DNA of 64,000 nucleotides. It comes from Geosiphon pyriformis (lineage: Eukaryota; Glomeromycota; Glomeromycetes; Archaeosporales; Geosiphonaceae). Positions 54,140 to 64,000 of this stretch are shown here, piece by piece. Within the stretch, counting starts at the first letter, position 1; each line of letters starts with the position of its first letter. The notes below the pieces were generated by a model, which made no database searches, was not told the origin of the DNA, and saw only the letters and a list, made by a program, of their open reading frames with translations. The translations under genes were made by a program, and so were the position numbers. The stretch spans positions 62,001-126,000 of the forward strand of contig JAAOMT010000659.1 of NCBI GenBank assembly GCA_016748015.1, given 5' to 3'.

Positions 54140-56100
54140 AACAGAGAACTAACATCAACAACAACCATTCAAAACAGTGGCAGAATTCAAAAAAACAGGA
54201 ACAAACCATTTGAAATTTGCAAAATCTTTATTCCAATATTATTACACCCATCTTGGATTAGTAAATAATAATTGGCAGCTTTCAATTATTATGTTAACAA
54301 AAAAATTGCATACTACTTAAGAGATTAAAGAGATCCAGAATCTATTTTCAACAATTTTTTTAGTGAACTATTCCAAAGCACTACTCTTTCACAAAACTAT
54401 TTATTTGCATTCCTAATCATGGAAATAAATAAGGAAATTAAAAAATACACCAAACAAAAATTTTTTATCACTTTTGTGAACAAAGAAAAAAAAATTACAA
54501 ACACCAGCAAGAACCCCAAAGCAAATTCAACTACTTACTTGGAAGAAACAAAAATTTGATTCACTTGCTAATCTATCATATTACCATACACTCAGAAGCA
54601 CTATCAATATAATAGATATATCTATAGTAAGTGCAACAACATTACTAAACAGAATCCCATTCCAAAGTAAACAAAAAAAAGCAAAGTTATTAAGAACATA
54701 TAGCAATTATTTTGAGAGATTTAACTCATAATTCTCAATGTCATTAAGAATTTGATTATTGCCACCACCACCAGATTTCAGAGCCACTAGTCCTTAGAAA
54801 TTAACTGACTTTGAAGAAAAAAATAGCAATCAGAGAATTAATACTAAAAACCCAATCTCAGAAAATCTGGAAAATTAAACTTCGAGTGTCCTAACTTCAA
54901 AAAATCAGAACAATTCTAATCCCAACATTATTAATCAGTAACACTTACCTCCAGTAATTATAATCAATCAGTCACCAATTGAACCAATTACTGAACCAAT
55001 TTAATAATCACAAGTATTACCTTAACAACAATCACAACAATTACTTCAACAATTGTTATAACAACAACTAATAGCATATGTACCAATTGCCAAAATCAAA
55101 AAATTTATTGGCAAAGAAAATGATGCCCAAGTGTGACTGAATAATGTAAAAAAAGCCATTATAGCCAATAGATAAAATGATGCCAAAGCACTCCAAGCCA
55201 TCTCATATTTTCTCTAGGATACCATCAACTTGTAATATCAAAGCTTGGCCAACAAATCTCAAGATTTCAATGCATTTAAGTTTGAGTTCCTATGATATTT
55301 TAGTAACAATAATAGTATTAATTACTTAGCCAATGCCTTCACCACCATTAAGCAAGATAAAACTAAAGCAGTTACTACTTACCTAGAACACTTCTACAGA
55401 AACTTGCACCAAATTCAAGCCATTGATGCCAATTATTTCACCATAGCCCAAATCTTGAATTAATTTATCTGTGAATTATGTAGCAACATCCTGCAACATA
55501 TACATCCACTACATCCAGCCAATCTTTAAACAGCTATCACTCATGTCAGAGATTTTAAAGCTGCAAAACTCAAAGCCAACCATGCACTAGCTGTGAATCT
55601 AGTAATAAATGGATTATCTGACTTGGATTCCAAATTGAAACAATTCAGTAATTCAATTAATCAGAAATTAGAAGAGTACTTAGCTAACAATTAGACAATC
55701 TATTAACTATCACAATGATGTAATAATTCAGAAAACTCAAATTATTTCCAAAATTAAATACATCCATCATTATTAATCAATCAACTGTGGCAACCAAAGA
55801 TGCATATTTGTTAAAATTGTGATAAACAAGATCACATTAGAGCCAGTTGCAGAGTTTATAACAATAATTCACAATTGGAAAATTAATATCAAAACTCCAA
55901 TTGCAGATTTCAAACTCTGAGCTATTACCCAAATCAAGATTAATACTAATTCAATTACATCCCAATAACACAGCAACTAATGTACATACCTCCAATTTAT
56001 CAACTGGCAACACTCATAATATATTAACCACCACAGTTATCAATAATGTATTAACTACAAACCATTTAAATACCACCACCAATAACTGTGCCCAATAGAA
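54140..56100 (+). pseudogene. Gag, element E (heavily decayed)
   Basis: Aligns with A gag throughout (YFSNNNSINYLANAF, NTTKQ-type stretch, YLEHFYRNLHQIQ at about 55380, LIN at the RGL position). The knuckle at 55809-55850 keeps C, C, H, C although a TAA lies within it. Dozens of TAA/TAG/TGA. No open stretch above about 65 codons. Confidence 0.75.
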
Positions 56101-56870
56101 ATCAAAGACCAAGAACCATTCAGCAAAACTGGAGATTGGCAATAATTGTTTATTAACTAATTTCTAGTATATCCCAACAACTCTCAAAATTGCATCCAAG
56201 AAATTTGGGAACTGGATATGCCCAAAACCCAAATTCTTAAAACTATTTAAGCCTCCTTGTAACCCCCAAAACCATCCAAACCAACAACCAGAAAACAAAC
56301 CAGAAACCACTTACCAGCAATATTTCATTAGCAACAGTTACCAACAACAAATTACTAACAGCCATTTTTTCTTTTAAAATTAAAAAATTAACTGCAACAT
56401 CTTTTTTTAATAGAGCTGCCCTTAATGCCAAACTCATCACTACAATATACACTAATATCAAAATTAATGGTCAGTCAATCAAATTGATCCTGAACAGCAG
56501 TTTAGCAGACAATATTATCACATAACAACTCATAAACCAATTAGGTTGCTGAGTTAATCATACAGCAAGCACCAGAATTATTACAGCCAATGGACCAATC
56601 AAGATCTCTATTGGTAAAATTAACAACTTTCTTTTTGAAATCAATAGCATTATTGTTCCTATCAAGATATTGGTAATAAAAACCACTCAGTACTAAGTTT
56701 TAGTTAATAATGACTGGTTGTTCAAGACAAATACTGTGCTTAACTAGAACATTCAAAAATTGCAACTCAGCCAAAATAACCAGCATATGTACATACCAGC
56801 AATTTGCAGTCACTTTAAATCTATGACTACACCAGTACCACTAATTAATGTTAAAAAAGAAGTAAACAAA
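56101..56870 (+). pseudogene. Aspartic protease, element E (broken)
   Basis: The active site at 56493-56501 reads Asn-Ser-Ser (LILNSSLAD) instead of Asp-Ser-Gly. Flanks ITTIYTNIKINGQSIK and IITANGPIK match A. Confidence 0.75.
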
Positions 56871-58821
56871 CCTACCTGGGAAGTCTATCAAGTCTTATAG
56901 GCCAATAACAACCATAATAAACTACCACCAATTTTTACCTAGAAAGAAAAGAGAAAAAAAAAAGACAAAAAGAAAAAAAAAACCAATCCAAACTACTACT
57001 TTTACATATATACTATACACTCACATACTACAAATTCAGCCAAACTATTACTGACCAAAGCTTATCTGCATTGATTGTGGCAAGAAATTGACATCAATAG
57101 ATACATGCTGTGGCAATAACAAAAAATAAACAATGGTAACAAAGTTTTATTGCCAATTATGTGTCATAGAGCATTTTAGATGACCTAAACGACAAGGAAA
57201 GTAGAATAATAAACCATGTTTTGCATATAGAGAAACTTTATTAGATAAAAAAATGTGAAATAACATTCCAGAACAAGAAAGAATGTGTAACAAATTGTGC
57301 CAATACATGATCCTAATAAGTAACTGAGTAAGAAAAAAGACATTAATAAAAGTAGTATGGAAAAGAGCAATAAGACATTTGAACAGATATCTATATAACA
57401 ATAATGAAATATGGCAAATAGCATTCACCAAAATTGAAAAAGCATTATCAAAAGAAATAAAAGTGATTAAAAACAACCTATCAGAACTCATAAAACTCAA
57501 TTGGAATTTAAATTCAGATATTGTCTTAGATTCTATGAACTTAAAACAATTTCATGAACACTACCAAAAATTAGCACTCATTAGGAAGAAGCAAGAACAA
57601 TGTTTAAAGCAACTAAACACTCAATTATGTGACTACTGTTTGATCCCATATGACTTCTAATATTGTAATAAGTGTGATCTTATTTACAATTCACTGATGC
57701 ACATAGTCTACATGATTTCTGAAGAGGAAAAACCAATTAATAGTTGTGTATTGGAATTGAAATTACAGTTCAATCTTGATTCAAACTCCGACAATGATGA
57801 TGACAAAAACAATGGTTCTAGCTTTGTTCAAAATAGCAATAAAAATAACAATGATTTGGACTTTTATTTAAACCCAAAACAATATATTGTGCTTTCTGAC
57901 CTTATAAAGAAGCAAGAACTTAAATGATTCAGTAATAATAATAAAAGTATCAGGCCAAAACACACACATGATACTGATGTAGAGTTTGATCTAAGATATT
58001 TAAGAAAAAAAGCCATCAAATTAGAACCACATTCACACATTTGCATTGATTTCAAAGTAGCACTAAAAATTCCAGAAACAATGATAATTCAATTATCATC
58101 TAGGAGTAGTTTAGCAAAAAGAACAATCAATATCAAAAGAAAAATAATTGAGACAGAATATGTGGGAAATATTATTGCAATGTTACAAAATAACTCAGAA
58201 AAGACTTATATCATAGAACCAAACAAAAAGATAGCACAGACAATATTCCTGCTTCTGATTAAAATAGCTCAATTAGTATTAATGAGAAACAGAAAAGAAT
58301 TAAGAATTACAGCTAAAGAGATTAGTGAATTTAGATCCATGGGTAAAATACCAGTTAATATGACAAAGAAAGAGGTTCTTAACAAGGGAAAAATTATTTC
58401 CACCTGTCAATCAATTTCCATTTTGCCATATAACCAATACATGTCAGCCATAGAAAAAAAAGTAAAAAATCAAGCTCAAATTTTTAAAGTAGAAATTACC
58501 ATTTGCAAATCAGAAAAGATTGAACTTACCAATCTTTACATACTAGCCAAAAGTCTGAAACATATTAAAATTCTCATCTACAATACAACAAGAAATATTA
58601 TTGAGATATTAAAAGAAATCACCATTAGATATTTAAGCACTGAGATTGAAAAACAACAACCAAACTCCATTTCAGACTTTCTAAAACTGTGTAAATATGT
58701 GGATATTACATTACAAACAATATACAGACAAGAAGAATATTATCTGCTCCAACCAAAACAATTAAAACAGATAAACTTGGAAAATTTAGACTCATTACAA
58801 TAAGCTAAAGATATTACTCAA
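56871..58821 (+). pseudogene. Cys-rich region and dUTPase, element E (broken)
   Basis: Cys-rich part 57060-57660 (CIDCGKK, CNKLCQY, CDYCLIP). Acidic spacer 57697-57927. dUTPase from 57960: DTDVEFDLRYL (1), SRSSLAKRTI (2), KIIETEYVGNI (3, Asp replaced by Glu), NKKIAQTIF (4), EFRSMGK (5). The open stretch 58081-58803 (240 codons) is the longest in E and runs past dUTPase to the linker before RT. The frame is cut at 58821 by the F LTR. Confidence 0.8.
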
Positions 58822-59793
58822 TATTACTGGAGGTTTTTGGTCTCTTCTTAGCTCTTGTATGTTTGTTGTAATGCTGTTAATTCACGACTTATGGGAAGTG
58901 TTTAAATCTTTGATAACTGAATTTTATCTTCAAATTATTTTCTATAATTTGAACTGCTGGGCTTATCAGTGAAATGGCCAATTTCGTGTCAGTTGCTTTG
59001 TGTAGTTATGTTGTAGTAAATGTCAACTCTTTTCCAGGAATTGCTCATCTGGAAGCTCACTAAAAATGTGTAGTTACTTTTCTGTGAAAGTCAACTCTTC
59101 TATAGGAAGCTCATCTGTAGGCTACCCTAATGATTATAAGAATAAAAATAAAGAAAGAAAATAAAAGAAATGTAAAAAAAATAGAATTCTGTCAAGAAAA
59201 ACGTTTTCTATCCAGGTCTGGAGTCACTAACAGTTTATTGAAATTGGTAGTTAATCAATTTCAAAACTGTTTAGTAGGAATGGGTTAATTTCAAAAAGGA
59301 AATAATTAAAGATTTGATTTTTTGAATTATTTGACATTTATTTCGTTTTTGTGTAAAGAATGATTCTAATTGTTAAATCTGAAGTAAGATATATTTTCTC
59401 GAAGAGAGAAGCTCTTTTTTTATACAACTTGTTGTAACACTATTCTATGAACTTGAACTTTGCTATTTTTTTTAATTTCGCTAAACTAGAGATACATTTT
59501 GGCAAACTACAAGTTATTTCTGCAAACTATTAGATATTTCGGTGAACTATCAATTATTTCGGCAAATTTCTACAAATTTCAGCAAACTTTTTGAATATTA
59601 CATAGTTCAGGGTATTGCATGATTGATCATTACAATTAGGTTATATTTGTGTTATGTACAAATTGGGTTATTAATTAAATGATAATTTCGGATATTTTGC
59701 TAATGTAATAAGTGATAATTTGAAATGCTAATTAATGATGAATTATAAGAGTAATTTTATGCTAAGCAATATCTCTAATTTCATCTGGTAACA
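58822..59793 (-). mobile_element. Solo F-type LTR inside element E
   Basis: 972 bp, TATTACTGGAG to CTGGTAACA, matching the C 5' LTR (34566-35526). Perfect duplication TCAA (58818-58821, 59794-59797). The joined site ATTACTCAACAACTTCAATA matches A at 49260 (TTACTCAATAATTTCAATG). Contains ATTTCGGCAAA-like repeats (59540-59590). Confidence 0.93.
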
Positions 59794-60986
59794 TCAACAA
59801 CTTCAATAACATTTTTGTCAGTAAAAATAAATTTGGCAAAACTGATATTATTTAACATTAGATCAAAACTGGAAATACAATATTAATTAAACAGAAAACA
59901 TACTGAATACTACTAGTAAGCCATAAAATTATTTGACAAGAAATCAATCAGATGTTAGACAATGGATTAATCCAACCATCAATGAGTCTATAATTATCAT
60001 CAATAGTACTAGTTCATAAAAAAAATAGAAAAATCTGCTTTTGTGTGGATTACCAAAAACTTAATAAAATAACAAAGAGAAATAACTATCTAATCCCAAA
60101 AATCTAAGAACTTTTTGATGTTTTTGGAGGAAAAAAATGGTTCTCAACTTTAGACTTAAACAGTAGTTACTGGCAAGTAGCCATGAAACCAGAAGATAAG
60201 AAAAAAATGGCTTTTACAACCCAAGAAAAAAATTTTGAATTTGAAGTTATGCTTTTTGGCTTAATGAATGCTCTAGCCATATTTTAATGGCTCATGAAAA
60301 TTGTCTACACTGGACTACTGAGGAAGTTAATAGTTGTTTATTTAGATAACACCAATGTGTTCTCTAAGACATTTAATAATCATTTATACTATCTTCAACA
60401 AGTATTTGAAAGACTAAAAAGAGCCAGATTAAAGTTAAATGCCACCAAATGCTTTTTTGGCAAAACGGAATTAAAATTTTTGGAAGATGTTGTGAGCAAA
60501 GATAGAATCAAGACAGATTCAGACAAAATTGAGATAGTTAAAAACTTCTTAGTACTAATTAATTTGACCAAACTACAAGCATTTTTAGGATTTGTGGGTT
60601 ACTATCACTAATTCATTAAAGACTTTTCCAAACTGGCTTAACTATTACACCAGCTTCAAACAAAGAACACCAAATATAAATGGATAGAAAACCAGCAAAA
60701 AGCTTTTAATACATTAAGAAGAAAGCTTATTCAAGTTTCAGTACTAATCTATTTAGATCATAGCAAGCTATTTATAATTACAACTAATACATCAAGTCAA
60801 GCATTGGAAGCAGTACTATCTCAAAAAAGACCAGATGGAAAAAAACATTCAATAATATATACTAGTTGTAGCTTGAATCCAACAGAAAAAAATTATAGAA
60901 CACTAGCACTAAAACACTTAGCAATTTATTGAACAGTTATGGAATAGAAGAAATACTTAAGCCAAAAATTTAACATATATACCAAC
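59794..60986 (+). pseudogene. Reverse transcriptase and RNase H, element E (truncated)
   Basis: FCVDYQKLNK, KWFSTLDLNS (TGG kept at 60138), active site YLDN at 60339-60350 (second Asp lost), thumb KCFFGKTELKFLEDVV (open 60294-60611). RNase H TTNTSSQALEAVL with the first Asp changed to Asn. Ends in QKFNIYTNQ at about 60986, exactly inside RNase H. Confidence 0.85.
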
Positions 60987-62845
60987 CAAATTTTTTTTTC
61001 TGGTTTGAATTCTTTAAATTCAATTTTGTACTTATTATTTTTATTAAATAGAAGAATATTAAGTGTATAACATTTTAAATATCATTAATTATTATAAAAC
61101 ATGATATATTTTTAATATAATTGAATGTTTATTTGCTTTAATTGTTAAATTAAGCTTTTTTAATTAAATAATTATGATTTGTAATTTGGTAATAAGTTTT
61201 TACTTTATTTTTATAATCAAATCCAGTTAATTTATTATGTATTTAATGTATTTTGCTTCTTTTATCTGGTAAACATTTTCCTAAGTAGCTTTATTAATTA
61301 AAATTATAATAAAATTATAAATTATTTTAATATTATATGAGTAATAATAGAGTTTGTTAAAGATGCTATTATATACTGCATTAAAAGATGTTTTTTTTTT
61401 AACTTTTTTGGAAATCAATAGAATATATTAACAAGTTTAGTTATAAATATTTTTTTATTGTAATTTTAATCCAATAATATTTTTTTAATAGTAATTTTCT
61501 ACATATAAAACAGAATGTTTTATCCTATTTTTCACTTTGTTTTGGGCTGTTAAATCGTTTTTAATAACAGATTCTACAATAATAGCAAGTGTAAGTTTTA
61601 TATTTTTTTTAATAATATACAAACTTCTACTAATAACAGTTTTTTGTTGCAATTTTTATACTTAAATAAGATATAAAATAGTTGTTTTCTTGGTTTTAGT
61701 TTGAAATAATGAACAATGTTTTAACTACTGATTTTCTTAAAAATTTTTTGTTCAGTTTTTTCAGTTTAATTAAATGTTAATTTAAAAGTTATTTAAGTTT
61801 TGATAATTGGTTTTTTTTCTCTTTTTTCAAATTTAAATACAGAAGTTTTTTTAGATTGTTTGTTAAAAATACCACAAATAACAAGTATTCAAATATATTG
61901 TTCTTAATATGAGATTTTTAATTTTTGTGTTTTTTAATCTAAATTAATTTTGGTCTTGAAAAATCAATTGTTTTTAACAAAAACTTAGTATTAAAATACA
62001 TTTATAATAAGAATTTTAATTAGAAAAATAATTCTATTGATTATAAATAAAAAGTTGTTAATTTCTTTAATTAAAGTTTTTTTTATATTATTGGCTATAA
62101 TAATAACTGTTTGGACAAATTTATTAATATTTTACTTAAATTGTTATATTAATTAGTAGATAATAATGCTTTTGGCAAATTTACTGTTTAAAATCAATCA
62201 AATAGTTTTTCTTTTAATTTCTGTTTTTGTATACATAACAATAATTGCTTTTTGTTTTATAATAACTGTATTATTAAGCAAAAATAATGATTTGTTGGCT
62301 TCAAATTCAAATAGAAAAATATCAAAAAGATTGGTATTTTTAGTAATTTTTGTAAATAGAATTGTGTGATTAGAAGAGTTTGGTTTTGTTGCTGCAATTT
62401 TATTTTTAAAAAGTACAGTTTATTGAAAATTTGATTCTTTTAACATTGTAAAATAACTTAGTTGAGTATAATAATATGTGGGTCTTTGTTAAACTGAATT
62501 TTAAAAAATTAATTAGTTGTTAAGATTAAATTTGTTGTTATTTATTATAAATTGGTTTTGTTAAATTAATTTTCAAACAAATATTTTATATTATTAAACA
62601 AATAATAATTGTTGATATTATTGTTAAATCAATTATAAAGCAGATTAATAGTAATTGTTCTAATATTAAAATCTTAAAAAGTGATAAACAGATAATAAAA
62701 ATTAATAATAGAATTACAATAGTAAAACATAATATTAATTATTTTTGTTTTGTTAATCTTGTTGTAATTTTTTACAGTCTTATTTTCAGTGTTCTGAAAT
62801 TTTACAATAATAATAGTTTTAAAATTGGTTGTTAGATAATGATAA
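60987..62845 (-). pseudogene. Second family-C copy (C2): Cys-rich, protease, gag end (very decayed)
   Basis: Follows C from about 20503 to 21871 and 32611 to 33120 without B3, proving that B3 is an insertion in C. Protease site 62180-62188 reads Asn-Ser-Lys. AT content is higher than in C and almost no open frame remains. Begins abruptly at the junction with E. Confidence 0.8.
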
Positions 62846-63755
62846 TATTACTTATAGAAAAAATACAAGAAAAAAAGTAAAAAAAACAAATAAAAAAATA
62901 GACCAATAAGAGAATAGTACTTAGTAAATAAGCACAATATTAAAAAATTATAACATATTACTTAGCAATAGACACATTATTAATGAATTATAACATACTA
63001 TTCAGCAATGAGCACATTGTCAAAAAATTATGACATATTGTTTAGCAAAGAACATATTATCAAAAAAATGCAAAATCTTGTATAACAAGAATTATTTATA
63101 TATAATAAGAATGTTAGAAGCAGAAAAGACAGAATTGATCCAAAAAAATTAGTTAAAACTTATTAATTATTCAATATCTCTTCTTTTAAAAAGTAGTTTT
63201 TTATAACTTAAAGTAGAATTAAACCACATATTAATAAAATATTGATTATTATCTGAATTCATATTATCATTACTTGATTAAAAAATATTAATTAATTCCA
63301 TTCTATTAATACTCTATATTGATACAATTCAATACTTAATCACACTAAACCAATAGCTCTTGATAATACCTATTAATAGGATATTAATTTTTTATTTTTT
63401 TTTATTTTTTTTTATTTTTTTTTATTTAGTTTCTTTGTTGTTTGCTAATTAACTAAAGAGATTAAGTATTAAATAATTTGATGTCAAAAATAGCCTGGTA
63501 AAAAACCTGAAAATAAGAGTAGAAATTTAAAAATAGCTTACCAAAAGGGGATGACTATCAGAATAAACTGGTTATCACACTAAATAAAAAAATTCATGAA
63601 GAAATCATCAATTAAATTTCTGTTCATTATACAAAAAACTCAACCAAAATCTTTAGACTTCAAAAATCTTTAGAAATTACCAATACCAATAGCTATTGAG
63701 CATTCAATTACAGATTTGTTATTTGTTTCAACACTTCAAATAATCATCTGTAACA
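62846..63755 (+). mobile_element. Solo A2-type LTR inside C2
   Basis: 910 bp, TATTACTTATAG to CATCTGTAACA, flanks ATAA and ATAG. Decayed ATTRCTNAGCAAT palindromes at 62935-63060, TATATATAAT box at 63098, T-rich tract TTTATTTTTT repeated at 63390-63425. C2 resumes at 63756, matching C from about 33126. Confidence 0.85.
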
Positions 63756-64000
63756 ATAGATAGTTATTTTGATTGTATTATTAAAATAACTGGTATCTTT
63801 ATTGTTGCTGTTATTGTTAATTGATAAAATAATTCTTAATTTTCTTGGTTAATTAGTCAATTTTTTTTTTCTGTTAAGCTGGTTTTTCTAATTGTAAGAT
63901 TAATAAGTTTGGTATAGTTGGTTTTTTTTATAACTATTTTATAGACTTTTGTATATTGAATAGCAGTGGCTAAATTTTTTGAAATATGTGAATAAACTTT
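63756..64000 (-). pseudogene. C2 gag continuation
   Basis: Aligns with C at 33126-33370 (capsid end and coiled part). Runs off the window; no open frame. Confidence 0.7.

Larger units (their letters stand above)
43343..60986 (+). mobile_element. Family-E Ty3/gypsy element (decayed, with nested A and F)
   Basis: 5' LTR in two pieces (43343-43396 and 53420-54112), primer site 54115, gag, protease, Cys-rich, dUTPase, RT and RNase H to 60986; integrase and 3' LTR missing. Interrupted by A (43397-53415) in the LTR and by a solo F LTR (58822-59793). It was inserted in the right-arm transposase (left flank TCAC). Confidence 0.85.

Overview
The window is a eukaryotic, very AT-rich, repeat-dominated stretch. 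Apart from one island at about 35.5-43.3 kb it consists of Ty3/gypsy-type LTR retrotransposons nested inside one another. Element architecture, short LTR hairpins, a fungal-type DDE transposase and the sparse, decayed gene content fit a fungus with a transposon-swollen genome. My best guess is an arbuscular mycorrhizal fungus (Glomeromycotina); that is inference, not proof. No rRNA, tRNA or CRISPR array was seen.

Left block (1-35526). An element of family C (minus strand, LTR type F at 34566-35526) is the outermost layer. Two family-B elements sit inside it. B0 runs from 1903 to 19002, its 3' LTR cut by a plus-strand family-A element that enters from the left edge. B3 runs from 21872 to 32610 with a 4-bp duplication GTAT. 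B0 carries a solo LTR (6021-7076) and a whole family-D element (9190-17519), which itself carries a solo A-type LTR (12544-13373). B3 carries a short, internally deleted A-type element (28827-31816). The unfilled version of that last site is visible in B0 at about 18299.

Island (35527-43342). It starts with a CpG-richer, undecayed segment holding an 88-codon ORF, a 75-bp tandem array and a 507-bp assembly gap, bracketed by 26-bp inverted repeats (35527-35552 and 37050-37075). Next comes a decayed DDE transposase gene (minus, 37212-40202) split by a solo LTR with duplication CTGT. Its N-terminal half is repeated in inverted orientation at 41605-43342, giving a large palindrome with a divergent 141-codon companion ORF.

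Right block (43343-64000). A plus-strand family-E element (5' LTR starting at 43343) is interrupted in its LTR by the best-preserved element, A (43397-53415, duplication CCAA), and further on by a solo F-type LTR (58822-59793, duplication TCAA). E stops abruptly at about 60986, where a second, minus-strand copy of C (C2) begins; C2 carries another solo A-type LTR (62846-63755).

How the genes work together. Families A, C, D and E encode one Gag-Pro-[Cys-rich]-dUTPase-RT-RNase H-integrase-tail polyprotein; family B has no recognisable dUTPase. In A the reading frame is continuous from 44271 to about 49690, broken only by stop codons. Almost every defect in every copy is a C-to-T or G-to-A transition (TGG to TGA/TAG, CAA/CAG to TAA/TAG, catalytic Asp to Asn), so no element looks autonomous. 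The pattern resembles RIP or decay of methylated cytosine.
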